Shown in pieces: positions 1-7,754 of a stretch of 64,000 nucleotides of DNA. The stretch is from assembly GCA_903852755.1 (NCBI GenBank), contig CAINRS010000043.1, positions 36,223 through 100,222 of the forward strand, read 5' to 3'. The notes under the pieces are model-generated. The model was given only the letters and a program-made list of their open reading frames with translations. It did no database searches and was not told where the DNA came from. Numbering within the stretch: position 1 is the first letter of the stretch; every line of letters begins with the position of its first letter. This stretch comes from an uncultured Actinomycetes bacterium (lineage in GTDB: Bacteria > Actinomycetota > Acidimicrobiia > Acidimicrobiales > Microtrichaceae). A program made the translations under genes and the position numbers.

Positions 1-2
1 CG

Positions 3-542
3 TCGTCGCTGCCCGACTGGGGCACCGTCGACCGGACCGAGTGGGGGACGGCGCCGTGTGACCACCTCGAGCAGATGGAGGCCGACGCCCGGTCCCGCTG
101 GAACATCAGGGTGGTGGTGCTCGCCTACTTCGGCAACCAGGCGACACCGTGCACGCAGGGCCACGACGTCGAGACCCTGTACCGAGCCGACCTGCTCGCT
201 GCGGTCGAGCTGTGGCGGACGCAGGGTGTCCGGGTCGTCCTGGCCGTTCCACCCGGCCGGGTCGACGACGAGCCCCTCAGCCCCGGGGCCCGGGCGGCGC
301 TCGACGTCGCCGAGCAGGGTGGAGTCGAACTCGTCGACCTGACCGGGACGTTCGTGGACCCGACGACCGGCCGGTACGCCCGCGAGCTCGACGGTGAGGT
401 CGTGCGGGCCGACGACGGCGTCCACCTGTGCGAACCGGGACCGCCCGACCCGCTCGTCTGTCCGGCGGATGCTCCCGGGGTGGTCCTGTTCGCCGATCCC
501 GTCGTCGATGCTGCCGTCGGACAGGCCCGTCTGGTCAAGTGA
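3..542 (+). CDS. SGNH/GDSL-type hydrolase or acyltransferase domain protein, 5' end missing
   Basis: The reading frame is open at the left edge and runs 179 residues to a TGA at 540-542. The visible part looks like the C-terminal half of an SGNH domain: a beta-strand rich in V and L (IRVVVLAYFGN), then a second core strand (VRVVLAVPPG), and a late D-G-V-H that fits the catalytic Asp-x-x-His block. Proteins of this kind often end membrane acyltransferases or act on cell-surface glycans. The N-terminus and any membrane segments lie outside the window, so the substrate cannot be inferred. It converges on the next gene with a 27-base gap. Confidence 0.6.
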   Translation, partial: SSLPDWGTVDRTEWGTAPCDHLEQMEADARSRWNIRVVVLAYFGNQATPCTQGHDVETLYRADLLAAVELWRTQGVRVVLAVPPGRVDDEPLSPGARAALDVAEQGGVELVDLTGTFVDPTTGRYARELDGEVVRADDGVHLCEPGPPDPLVCPADAPGVVLFADPVVDAAVGQARLVK

Positions 543-569
543 CCGTCGGCCCCGGTGCGGCGACCGGGT

Positions 570-1868
570 TCAGCCCCCTGCGCCGGTGGTCTGGGGTGCA
601 CCGGTCGATTCGGGTGCACCGGTCGTGGCCGTGACGACCAGGTCCTCGGTGTACTCGACGGGGACGTCCCACGCCTCGACGACCCCCGGCCCGAGTCCGG
701 CCCCGGACTCGTCGAGTCCGAGCCCGGCCCGCAGCTCGGCGACGGTGAAGCTCTGCGTGATCGCCCAACCCACCTGGGTGTCGATCGCCTCCGGCTGGCA
801 GCCGTCGACGGCACCGGCGGCCAGGCCCTCGGGCAGGTCGAACCCGATCGACTGGGCCAGTCCGATCAGGTCGCTGCCCGATCGCACCGCCAGGCAGACA
901 TCGGTGAAGGAGTTGTGGCCTGCACCGTCGATGACCACGAGCCGCTTCGGTGGCGCCATCCCGGCGTAGGTGGCGCGCACCTCCTCGACGGGGACGAGGA
1001 CGTCGACGAGTGCAGCGATGTTCATGGACGGCTTCTCGGGTGCCGGGATGTCGGCCCGCCCTGCGGCCGCCCAGCCGACCGCCACGTCGACCTGCGGTTC
1101 GCTGAGCGCCGTCAGCACGGCCCGACCACCGGCCGAGTGACCGACCGCCCCGACCCGTTCGGTGTCGGTCAGTCCGGCGAGCACCCCACCGGCGGAACCC
1201 ACCAGGTCGATCGTGTCGAGCAGGACCTCGACGTCCCGCTCCGGTGCCCGCGTGACCTGACCGGTGACGAGCGCCGCCCGACCCCGCTCGATGTGATCCG
1301 GTGCCGCCACGACGAAACCCCACGACGCGATCCCCCGCAACAGCGCCGAGGCGTCGAGCCGGAACGAACCGAACCCGTGGGAGAACAGCACGAGCGGGAA
1401 CGGACCGTCGGTCGACGCCGGCACGTCGCGGAACGTGTCGGCCATGGTGACCGTGAGGATGTCCGGCGAGGTGCCCGCTGGCAGGAGGCCCGGGGCCAGC
1501 GCCGCCAGGTTGTCGGGCAGCGCGTCGAGCTGGCTGTAGGTGGCCACGGGCGTGCCGGCCGGGACGGCCGTGGCCGGGTACCAGACCTCGACCTGACGGT
1601 CGGGGAGCGACAGGGAGGTCACGCCGACGGCGAAGGGGCCCGGCTGGGCGAAGGCCGGGTCGTCCGGCCCACCCGGAGCTGGGGGCACCGAGGCCGGGAG
1701 GGTCGTCGTGGTCTCGTCGGTCACAGCCGTGGACTCCCCGGACTCCGACGACGAACACGATGCAGCGAGGACGGCCAGGGCACAGGCCGCGATGACGACC
1801 GGGCGGAGGAGCCGGGGGAAGCGGGACGGAACGGCGGGGGACTCCGGAGGAGTCGGCGTGCGGTGCAT
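570..1868 (-). CDS. Secreted alpha/beta-hydrolase lipoprotein (PAF-acetylhydrolase/chlorophyllase-like)
   Basis: This 432-residue protein has a basic N-terminus, a hydrophobic stretch and a lipobox-like A-A-S-C with Cys38, so it is probably an exported lipoprotein. A Thr/Ser/Pro-rich linker follows. The hydrolase core shows an oxyanion-type H-G-F-G-S (164-168), the nucleophile elbow G-H-S-A-G with Ser245, and a late G-A-G-H-N-S that supplies the probable catalytic His. This order is typical of serine esterases of the dienelactone hydrolase and PAF-AH group. The ATG at 1868 was chosen because it sits just before the basic signal region; an in-frame ATG at 1949 would add 27 unlikely residues. 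Substrate unknown. Confidence 0.8.
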   Translation of the reverse strand: MHRTPTPPESPAVPSRFPRLLRPVVIAACALAVLAASCSSSESGESTAVTDETTTTLPASVPPAPGGPDDPAFAQPGPFAVGVTSLSLPDRQVEVWYPATAVPAGTPVATYSQLDALPDNLAALAPGLLPAGTSPDILTVTMADTFRDVPASTDGPFPLVLFSHGFGSFRLDASALLRGIASWGFVVAAPDHIERGRAALVTGQVTRAPERDVEVLLDTIDLVGSAGGVLAGLTDTERVGAVGHSAGGRAVLTALSEPQVDVAVGWAAAGRADIPAPEKPSMNIAALVDVLVPVEEVRATYAGMAPPKRLVVIDGAGHNSFTDVCLAVRSGSDLIGLAQSIGFDLPEGLAAGAVDGCQPEAIDTQVGWAITQSFTVAELRAGLGLDESGAGLGPGVVEAWDVPVEYTEDLVVTATTGAPESTGAPQTTGAGG

Positions 1869-1950
1869 CCGGTCAGTCTGGTGCACGAACGGGCCCGCCG
1901 ACCCGCTGTCCGGGTGTGCGAGGATCGGCGGCGGTGGGGCGTCGACCACC

Positions 1951-2023
1951 GGGCCTCTAGCTCAACTGGCAGAGCAGCGGACTTTTAATCCGTCGGTTCA
2001 GGGTTCGAGCCCCTGGGGGCCCA
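1951..2023 (+). tRNA. tRNA-Lys (anticodon TTT)
   Basis: A 73-base cloverleaf can be drawn. The acceptor GGGCCTC pairs with GGGGCCC (one T-G pair) with discriminator A; the D stem is GCTC/GAGC; the anticodon stem GCGGA/TCCGT holds loop CTTTTAA with anticodon TTT; the T arm is CAGGG-TTCGAGC-CCCTG. CCA is not encoded. A nearly exact copy of its 3' part follows immediately. Confidence 0.95.
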
Positions 2024-2024
2024 C

Positions 2025-2098
2025 GCGGATCACCGGTCGGGGACCGGTGAGCGGACTTTTCATCCGTCGGTTCAGGGTTCGAGCCCCTGGGGGCCCAC
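2025..2098 (+). pseudogene. Truncated/chimeric copy of tRNA-Lys 3' part
   Basis: Bases 2050-2098 repeat 1976-2024 of the tRNA-Lys with one mismatch in 49 (the A after TTTT becomes C, so the anticodon loop reads CTTTTCA). The copy keeps the anticodon arm, T arm and 3' acceptor strand. The 25 bases in front (2025-2049) are not tRNA-like and contribute to a perfect 9-bp hairpin (2030-2038 with 2042-2050, loop GGG). It has no partner acceptor strand and no D arm, so it is unlikely to be a working tRNA. It could be a remnant of site-specific integration at the tRNA 3' end or a decayed duplicate. Confidence 0.8.
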
Positions 2099-2136
2099 TT
2101 CCAGCCCCTGCCCCCTCGCTCGGGGACACCGGTCGC

Positions 2137-2142
2137 TAGGCT
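2137..2142 (+). promoter_or_regulatory. Probable -10 box upstream of the M23 peptidase gene
   Basis: TAGGCT matches the TAnnnT boxes seen before many genes here. The peptidase start is about 90 bases downstream, so this transcript would have a leader; a purine-rich stretch (GAGGGGGCC, 2218-2226) lies just before the GTG. Confidence 0.4.
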
Positions 2143-2229
2143 GCGTGTGCGTCGAGCCGCCGGTTCCCCGACCCCGGTGGTGACGTTCCGGAGCGGTGCG
2201 GCCGCTCACGCCGATCCGAGGGGGCCAGC

Positions 2230-3216
2230 GTGACCAACACCAGTGACGACCGGGTAGTTGAACCCGTCGAGTCCACGATCGACACCGACCTCGGGACCCG
2301 GTTCGGTGAGACCTCGCTCCGCCGAACCCGGCGGAGCCGTCGCCTCGGCGTGCTCGCGGCGCTCGCCGCCGGGGTGCTCCTGCTCGCCGCCTGCGACAAG
2401 CCCCCGTACCAGATGGTCTTCCCGGTCGCCGGGACGAGTCGTTTCAGCGACACCTTCGGAGCGCCGCGCGGGCCGAACTTCACCCACCAGGGCGAGGACA
2501 TCTTCGGCGCCAAGGGCCAGCCGCTGGTCGCCGTGACCGACGGGACGATCACCCACATGCGTTGGGGGACGGGCAGCCGTTCCGGCAACCTGCTCCAGCT
2601 GACCGATGACAGCGGCTGGTTCTACTACTACATCCATCTGAACAACGACTCCCCGGGTACCGACGACGGGGTCAACCGGTACGACCAGGCGTTCGCCGAC
2701 GGCATCACGATCGGACAGCGCGTCAAGGCCGGGGAGATCATCGGCTACCTCGGTGACGCCGGCGACGCGGAGAACACCGCACCCCACCTGCACTTCGAGG
2801 TCCACAAGCCGGGTACCGGTGCGATCAACCCCAACCCGGCCCTGCTCGAGGCCCGCCGTTTCGTCCGGACCGACGAGCAACGGACCACCGACAGCCCGAC
2901 CGGTACCGCCGAGGTCTTCGCCTTCAACGCCGACGGCTCCGTGCTCATCACGGGATTCGCCTTCGACGCCGTCCGCAACGACCCCGTGCGCGTCAGCGCG
3001 TACGTCGCCGGGAACCTGATCGCCACCACGACGGCCAACGGGGACCGTGCCGACCTCGCCCCGAGGGGTCGGGGCACTCGTCGCGGGTTCGTGTTCCCGT
3101 CGGTGGGTGCGCGCGGTGGGGGACCCGTCCCCAAGGGGGCGGAGATCTGCGTGGTGGCGCACAGCATCGGCGGTGGCGGGTCGGCCCGGATCGGCTGCTC
3201 GACCGCGCCGAAGTGA
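2230..3216 (+). CDS. M23-family metallopeptidase lipoprotein (LytM-type endopeptidase)
   Basis: This 328-residue protein starts with about 30 polar residues, an RRTRRSRR patch and a hydrophobic segment ending in the lipobox L-A-A-C (Cys55). The M23 domain spans roughly 62-200 and carries H86-x3-D90 and H186-L-H188, the zinc ligands and catalytic His of active LytM peptidases, so it is probably an active cell-wall endopeptidase. The C-terminal 120 residues form an unassigned beta-rich domain. The GTG at 2230 has a purine-rich stretch 3-11 bases upstream. It stands alone, with a likely promoter at 2137. Confidence 0.85.
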   Translation: MTNTSDDRVVEPVESTIDTDLGTRFGETSLRRTRRSRRLGVLAALAAGVLLLAACDKPPYQMVFPVAGTSRFSDTFGAPRGPNFTHQGEDIFGAKGQPLVAVTDGTITHMRWGTGSRSGNLLQLTDDSGWFYYYIHLNNDSPGTDDGVNRYDQAFADGITIGQRVKAGEIIGYLGDAGDAENTAPHLHFEVHKPGTGAINPNPALLEARRFVRTDEQRTTDSPTGTAEVFAFNADGSVLITGFAFDAVRNDPVRVSAYVAGNLIATTTANGDRADLAPRGRGTRRGFVFPSVGARGGGPVPKGAEICVVAHSIGGGGSARIGCSTAPK

Positions 3217-3238
3217 TCCCCGCCGAGTTGCGGACCCG

Positions 3239-4726
3239 GTGACGAACGGACCCGATCCGAGCACCCCGGTCCTGGTCGGGGTCGGCCTCGGGCACCGGCC
3301 GCCGGACGGCGCAGCGGGAGCCACGCCGCTCGAGCTGATGGCCGAGGCGGCGCACGCCGCCGTCACGGACACGGGTGCACCCGGGATCCTGGGGCGGATC
3401 GACACGGTCGCGGTCACGGTCGGGAACTGGGAACTGCCTGATCCCGGCCGGGAACTGGCGCACCGGATCGGGGCCGGTGAGGTGCGGAGCATCAGGGCCG
3501 ACGTGGGAGTGCTCCAGCAGGCACCGGTCAGCGAGGCGCTCGCCAGGGTGCGAACCGGCCGGGCCGACGTCGTGCTGGTCGCCGGGGGCGAGGCGATGGC
3601 CAGCCACCTCGCCGCGGTCCGAACCGGGGCCGAGCCGCCCGCCGACGTGCCGGTCCTCCCCGAGTCGGTGCCCGACGAGCACTGGCAGCACGACGACTCG
3701 GTCTCGGGCGAACTGGTCGCCGCATCCGAGATCACCGCCGGCTTCTGGGCGCCGGTGGAGCAGTACGCGTGCATCGAGACCGCCCGAGCGGCCCAGAACG
3801 GTTGGACCCGACGTGAGCTCCTCGACGACATCGGGGCGCTCTGGTCCGACCTCGACCTGGTCGCAGCCACCAACCCGCACGCCGACTTCGCCGGTCCGAG
3901 GTCGGCGGAGTTCCTGACCACGCCGTCGCCGTTGAACCGACCGCTCGCATCCCCGTACACGAAGTGGCTGGTCTCGCAGTGGAGCGTCGACCAGGCGGCG
4001 GCGCTCCTCGTGTGCTCGGCGGGCACTGCTGCCGAACTCGGCATCAGTCGGGACCGCTGGTTGTTCAGCCGCGTCGCCCTGCAGTCGACCGGGGCGGTGC
4101 CGGTGACGCGCCGCGCCCGGATCGACCGCTGGCCCGCCATGGGGGTGCTCGGCCGGGCCGCCGAACAGCACCTTGGTCGGCCGCTCGCCGAGGTCGAGCA
4201 CGTCGAGTGCTACAGCTGCTTCCCGGTGGCCGTCAGGGTGCAGCAGCTCGAACTGGGACTGGACCACGGTCGCGTCCCGACCGTGACGGGCGGCATGACC
4301 TTCGCCGGCGGACCGTTCAACAACGCCACCTACCAGTCGACGGTGGCACTGGCCGGGTTGCTCCGCACCGATCCGGCAGCGACCGGACTGCTGACCACCG
4401 TGTCGGGTCTGCTCACCAAGCCGGCCCTGATGGTGTGGAGCGCCACGCCGGGACCGCACGAGGTGGTCGCCGACCTGGCACCGGAGGCCGCAGCGGCGAC
4501 TGCGACGGTCCCGTCGCACGCCGACCGGCACGGCCGGGGAACGGTCGTCACGGCCACGGCGACCTACGAGGGGCTCGACCCGGTCCGGGCCTTCGTGGTC
4601 GCCGACCTGCCCGACGGTGACCGGTGGATCGGCGGCACCGAGGACCTGTCACTGGTCGCCGCCACCGTCGAGGGCGTCGTCGTCGGCACCGAGGTGGTGC
4701 TCGAGGGTGGGACCTGCCGGTCCTGA
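3239..4726 (+). CDS. Thiolase-like (acetyl-CoA acetyltransferase family) protein
   Basis: The 495-residue product has a thiolase-fold N-domain (V-L-V-G-V-G near the start; ADVVLVAGGEAMAS near 115-130). The usual nucleophile-Cys region reads VGVLQQAPVSEA, with no Cys. Later signatures are E-C-Y-S-C-F-P and GGMTFAGGPFNNATY, both typical of the SCP2/thiolase-like group found in actinobacteria. The last 65 residues look like the OB-like tail common in these proteins. Without the N-terminal Cys it may not do classical thiolysis; a role in acyl-CoA or steroid side-chain metabolism is inference. The GTG at 3239 lies 22 bases after the M23 stop. Confidence 0.75.
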   Translation: MTNGPDPSTPVLVGVGLGHRPPDGAAGATPLELMAEAAHAAVTDTGAPGILGRIDTVAVTVGNWELPDPGRELAHRIGAGEVRSIRADVGVLQQAPVSEALARVRTGRADVVLVAGGEAMASHLAAVRTGAEPPADVPVLPESVPDEHWQHDDSVSGELVAASEITAGFWAPVEQYACIETARAAQNGWTRRELLDDIGALWSDLDLVAATNPHADFAGPRSAEFLTTPSPLNRPLASPYTKWLVSQWSVDQAAALLVCSAGTAAELGISRDRWLFSRVALQSTGAVPVTRRARIDRWPAMGVLGRAAEQHLGRPLAEVEHVECYSCFPVAVRVQQLELGLDHGRVPTVTGGMTFAGGPFNNATYQSTVALAGLLRTDPAATGLLTTVSGLLTKPALMVWSATPGPHEVVADLAPEAAAATATVPSHADRHGRGTVVTATATYEGLDPVRAFVVADLPDGDRWIGGTEDLSLVAATVEGVVVGTEVVLEGGTCRS

Positions 4727-4746
4727 GGCCCGGGTCGGCTCCGGGG

Positions 4747-4816
4747 GGTCAGCTCCCGGGGGTCAGCTCCCGGGGGTCAGCTCCCGGGGGTCAGCTCCCG
4801 GGGGTCAGCTCCGGGG
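4747..4816. repeat. 14-bp tandem repeat, about five copies
   Basis: Four perfect copies of GGTCAGCTCCCGGG (4747-4802) are followed by a fifth with a one-base change. The array fills the gap between two convergent genes, and the copy at 4803-4816 overlaps the stop codon of the DUF3039 gene (TGA at 4807-4805 on the minus strand), so each unit contains a minus-strand TGA. Confidence 0.95.
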
Positions 4817-5173
4817 CGTCTCGTCCAGACCGTCGTTGAACTCGCGGTACATCCGGTAGACCTCGAGGCACGGTTCGCACACGGGCAGCCGCATCGGGTC
4901 CCGGGAGGGCACCCACACGTGACCGCACAGCGCCTCGACGGGGGTGCCGTTGATGCGGGCCTCGAGGATCTTCGCCGCAGCGTCCTCACCGGGCTTGGTC
5001 CGGACGATGTGGGCGACCGGGCCGTCCTCGGTGGAGTGGTCCTCGTCGGTCCGCCGTTCGATGGTCGTGATCCCGCCCGGGGTTGGTGCCGGGTCGGTCG
5101 GCCGGTCGCTCGAGGCGTGAGGTGCTGCGCGCATCCGGCCCATGTTCGCACGCTCGGGTGACGGTCGGCCCAT
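4805..5173 (-). CDS. DUF3039 family protein
   Basis: A 122-residue soluble protein. The conserved C-terminal half contains a probable metal-binding set, L-C-G-H-V-W and later V-C-E-P-C-L, as in the DUF3039 family of actinobacteria, whose function is unknown. The first 50 residues are polar and low in complexity. The start at 5173 gives a TGATG overlap with the upstream gene, suggesting translational coupling; internal ATGs at 5143 and 5134 are alternatives. The 3' end runs into a 14-bp tandem repeat array. Confidence 0.8.
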   Translation of the reverse strand: MGRPSPERANMGRMRAAPHASSDRPTDPAPTPGGITTIERRTDEDHSTEDGPVAHIVRTKPGEDAAAKILEARINGTPVEALCGHVWVPSRDPMRLPVCEPCLEVYRMYREFNDGLDETPRS

Positions 5174-5583
5174 CACGCACCGGGGTCCGGGGGCCCGCTC
5201 GGTACCAGCTCGATGACGGTGCCCCCCGGACCGGCCCTGCGCCCGACCTCGCGCAGGCCCGAACGGTCCAGGGCGTCCCGGAGGAGCAGGTCGACGACCG
5301 TCCGGTCCACGGGCTGCCCGTCGACGGTGCAGTCGTCCGGGAGCTCCACCTCGCCCCCTGTACCGCGGAGCCCCGCGATCCGGGCGACCACCGCCTCGAG
5401 TCCGCTCGGGTCCGGCGCGGCTGGCACCGCGGCCGGGGGCGCGCCGATCCCGGCCGCTGCCCTGGCGGCGCGCACCTGACGGAGCTTGAACACCCCGTAG
5501 GGCAGGACGATCACCGCGGCGACGAGCAGTGAACGGACCAACGTACCTGCGTCGATGTCGGCGAGGAGCTGGGCGGGTGGCAT
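5173..5583 (-). CDS. Small membrane-anchored protein of unknown function
   Basis: The 136-residue product has one predicted membrane helix near residues 16-33 (SLLVAAVIVLPYGVF), a basic segment, an Ala/Pro linker and a C-terminal domain of about 75 residues with a V-E-L-P-D-D-C-x-V-D-G core. I do not recognise the family. It probably forms an operon with the DUF3039 gene downstream, since the stop and start share one base. The start ATG is at 5583. Confidence 0.6.
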   Translation of the reverse strand: MPPAQLLADIDAGTLVRSLLVAAVIVLPYGVFKLRQVRAARAAAGIGAPPAAVPAAPDPSGLEAVVARIAGLRGTGGEVELPDDCTVDGQPVDRTVVDLLLRDALDRSGLREVGRRAGPGGTVIELVPSGPPDPGA

Positions 5584-5608
5584 GGCCGAGGGGGAGCGTA
5601 CCGGCAGC

Positions 5609-5614
5609 TACGGT
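5609..5614 (+). promoter_or_regulatory. -10 box (TACGGT), leaderless type
   Basis: TACGGT ends 8 bases before the GTG at 5623, the spacing seen at many genes of this window, consistent with a leaderless transcript. Confidence 0.45.
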
Positions 5615-5622
5615 CCTCTCCC

Positions 5623-5922
5623 GTGTCGATGGACGATCCGCAGCCTCCCGCCGGGCTGGAGCAGGGAGCAGGAACTGAACCGGAACCGGAGCCGGAGCCG
5701 GAGCAGGTGACCGTCGGTGCGGTCGGTGACCCCGGTGACCTGTCCGAGCTCGAACGCCTCGAGGCCGAGCTCGCCGCCGTGGAGTCGGCCATGGAGTCGC
5801 TCGTGGCCATCGCCGGGGCGTCGGAACTCGGTGACGCAGCAGTGGCGCAGATCCGGGCCGTCGTGAACGACGACCGCTTCCCGCCGCGCTCGGACGAGCC
5901 CGGTCCGGGCGCTGACGGCTAG
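5623..5922 (+). CDS. Small acidic protein of unknown function
   Basis: A 99-residue protein with an N-terminal run of alternating Glu and Pro (residues 20-28, from a 6-bp coding repeat) and a helical, coiled-coil-like stretch E-L-E-R-L-E-A-E-L-A-A-V-E (about 42-60). No membrane segment or catalytic motif is visible. The GTG at 5623 or the ATG at 5629 could start it. Its last four bases overlap the end of the convergent phosphatase gene. Confidence 0.55.
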   Translation: MSMDDPQPPAGLEQGAGTEPEPEPEPEQVTVGAVGDPGDLSELERLEAELAAVESAMESLVAIAGASELGDAAVAQIRAVVNDDRFPPRSDEPGPGADG

Positions 5923-6503
5923 AGGCTGTCGGGCACCGTCTCGTCGGTGAGCAGGTGGACCCGCTCGCCGAGCTGCCAGCCTGCGGTGCTGCGCACGAAC
6001 CAGCGTCCGCCCAGGTTGGCGATGCGTTCCCGGGGCGCGCCGAGTGCACCCTCGGCGGCGAAGATCACCCCGGCGTGGGCGATCGCGAGCACGTACCCCG
6101 ACGGATGGTCGCGGTGGGACGCCTCGAGTGCGGCGAGCACCCGGTCCCGGACCTGCTCGTCGGGTTCCCAGCCGTCCGGTCGGCGACCCGCTTCGAGCGC
6201 ACCCGGGTCGAGCTCCTCGATCTCGGCCCGGGTCAGCCCCTGCCAGGCCCCGGCGTGGCGCTCGAGCAGGCCCGGCGACACGACCACCGGTCCGATCCCA
6301 AGTTCCTCGGCGATGATCGTCGCCGTGGTCCGGGCCCGGTCCAGTGGTGAGCAGATGATGGCGTCGAGCGCGCCGACCGCCCTGGCGGCCTGGAGCGCCT
6401 GGGCCCGGCCGCGGTCGGTCAGCGGCGGATCCTCCTGGCCCTGCCAGCGGCCGGCGGCGTTCCACTCGGACTCGCCGTGCCGGGCCAGGAGCAGGTGGGT
6501 CAC
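5919..6503 (-). CDS. Histidine phosphatase family protein (phosphoglycerate mutase-like)
   Basis: The 194-residue protein begins with the R-H-G-E signature (His9 is the phospho-acceptor), has an S-P-L-D-R-A-R-T-T-A block with the phosphate-binding Arg, and a second catalytic His in AIAHAGVI. This is the complete active-site set of a small branch-1 phosphatase acting on phosphorylated metabolites. The exact substrate (e.g. alpha-ribazole phosphate or sugar phosphates) cannot be read from sequence. It is convergent with the acidic small protein. Confidence 0.88.
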   Translation of the reverse strand: MTHLLLARHGESEWNAAGRWQGQEDPPLTDRGRAQALQAARAVGALDAIICSPLDRARTTATIIAEELGIGPVVVSPGLLERHAGAWQGLTRAEIEELDPGALEAGRRPDGWEPDEQVRDRVLAALEASHRDHPSGYVLAIAHAGVIFAAEGALGAPRERIANLGGRWFVRSTAGWQLGERVHLLTDETVPDSL

Positions 6504-6591
6504 GGGCCGACCGTACCGGACCGACGCCTGCCGACCCCTGCCCGGGGTCGCAGGTGGGGCTGCGGCCGGGAGCCGGGCCGGCCCGGAGCGC

Positions 6592-6597
6592 TAGCCT
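6592..6597 (+). promoter_or_regulatory. -10 box (TAGCCT), leaderless type
   Basis: TAGCCT lies exactly 6 bases before the ATG at 6604. With this spacing the RNA would begin at or next to the start codon. Confidence 0.5.
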
Positions 6598-6603
6598 CTG
6601 GCC

Positions 6604-6843
6604 ATGGCGGTGTTGCGGCTCTTCGCCCAGGCGCGCGTCGCTGCGGGGACCGGCACCGTGGAGTGCCCGTCGACGTCGGTGGGCGAGGTGCTCGACTGGG
6701 CGTCGTCACGGTTCGGTCCGGGGTTCGTCGAGGTGCTCGAGCACAGCGCCGTGTGGCTCAACGGCGAGCCGGTGGACCCGGGTGAGCGGGTGGGTGACAC
6801 CGACGAGGTCGCCGTGCTGCCGCCGGTCTCGGGTGGTTCGTGA
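6604..6843 (+). CDS. MoaD/ThiS-family ubiquitin-like sulfur carrier
   Basis: A 79-residue beta-grasp protein: V-L-R-L-F-A-Q-A-R at the N-terminus, V-x-L-N-G-E-P-V-D in the middle and D-E-V-A-V-L-P-P-V-S-G-G-S at the end match the MoaD family, which donates sulfur as a C-terminal thiocarboxylate. The terminus here is Gly-Gly-Ser rather than Gly-Gly, so either a protease trims it or it no longer works as a sulfur carrier. It overlaps the next gene by GTGA, so the two are translated together. Confidence 0.75.
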   Translation: MAVLRLFAQARVAAGTGTVECPSTSVGEVLDWASSRFGPGFVEVLEHSAVWLNGEPVDPGERVGDTDEVAVLPPVSGGS

Positions 6844-7691
6844 CCACCGCCGAGCTGCCCAAGGTGACGCCAGTGCGCCGGAGCCGCCGGTCGGCGGCAC
6901 CGGCGGCCGCTCCTGCCCGGCCCCGCCGTCCGGACCAGCCATCGTGGCTCGGTCGGACACCGGTCGCCGGACCGCGCATCCGTCTCGGGGTCCTCTGGTT
7001 CCTGGTCGCCGTCGCTGCGGCGACCGCGGGTCGGTGGGCCTCGGCGATCGTGTGGTCGGCGACTGCTGCGGTCGGTGCCGCCGACCTGGTCCGGGTCTGG
7101 AGGGACTGGGGCGGGGTCGCCGAACAGCGGGGTCCCCAGCGGGTCGTCGCCGGGGTCCTGGCGGGTCTGGCCACGCTCGCTGCGGCCATCGGGGTCGGGG
7201 CGAGCGGCGCCGCACTCGTCCTCGTGGGTGTCGCCGTCGTCGTCTGCACCGTCGTGCTCGCCCGGCGGGCGCAGCCGTCGCCCGAGCTCCCGCTCGCCTC
7301 GGTCCTCCCGGTGATCGCCTGCGCCCCCGTCGTGCTCGTCGTGCTCGAGGGGCCGCTCGCAGCGCTCTTCCTGATCGGCGCCGTGTCCATGTACGACGCC
7401 GGGAACTTCCTCATCGGTGCCCAGGCCCGGCGGGCGTGGGAGGGCCCGGTCGTCGGCGTGATCGGCGTGCTCGCAGTGACCTTCACCATGGCCGCCCTGC
7501 AGGCCCAGCCGTTCGACACGGCGACGGCGTGGGTGGCGGGTGCGGTCCTGGCGGTGGCGTGCCCGCTCGGGCAGGCGGTCCTCACGGCGTTCCTGCCGGC
7601 CCGTGACACGCTCGCCGTGCGGGCCCGCCGCATCGACACGTACCTGGTGGCGGCTCCGTTGTTCCTGGCGGCCACCTGGGTGGTCGGCTGA
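6840..7691 (+). CDS. Polytopic membrane protein, degenerate CDP-diacylglycerol synthase-like
   Basis: The 283-residue protein has a basic, Ala/Pro-rich cytoplasmic N-terminus (about 50 residues) and seven or eight hydrophobic helices. The last part (C-P-L-G-Q-A-V-L, then A-R-R-I-D-T-Y-L-V-A-A-P) resembles the CdsA C-terminal signature, but the charged K-R/K-D and G-H-G-G residues of active CdsA are not present. A non-catalytic paralogue is my inference. The GTG at 6840 overlaps the MoaD-like stop. Confidence 0.5.
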   Translation: MTTAELPKVTPVRRSRRSAAPAAAPARPRRPDQPSWLGRTPVAGPRIRLGVLWFLVAVAAATAGRWASAIVWSATAAVGAADLVRVWRDWGGVAEQRGPQRVVAGVLAGLATLAAAIGVGASGAALVLVGVAVVVCTVVLARRAQPSPELPLASVLPVIACAPVVLVVLEGPLAALFLIGAVSMYDAGNFLIGAQARRAWEGPVVGVIGVLAVTFTMAALQAQPFDTATAWVAGAVLAVACPLGQAVLTAFLPARDTLAVRARRIDTYLVAAPLFLAATWVVG

Positions 7692-7741
7692 CCCCACTCG
7701 CCCGTCCCGCCCCGCCGCGCCGGTCCGGACCGAGACGGCGG

Positions 7742-7747
7742 TAGCGT
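7742..7747 (+). promoter_or_regulatory. -10 box (TAGCGT), leaderless type
   Basis: TAGCGT lies 7 bases before the GTG at 7755 of the RsiG-like gene. Confidence 0.45.
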
Positions 7748-7754
7748 TGCGGTC

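Noticed and set aside
3..542. The SGNH-like genes at both window edges as one duplicated element
   Set aside because: They are on different strands, share only general SGNH blocks, and no repeat or mobile gene links them.
2030..2050. Hairpin after tRNA-Lys as a classical terminator
   Set aside because: The 9-bp stem is good, but the next T-run (TTTT) belongs to the tRNA copy and is 6 bases further on; it is kept only as part of the chimeric copy.
4747..4816. Repeat array as a CRISPR or origin iterons
   Set aside because: Units of 14 bp without spacers at the end of a gene; no dnaA or rep gene nearby.
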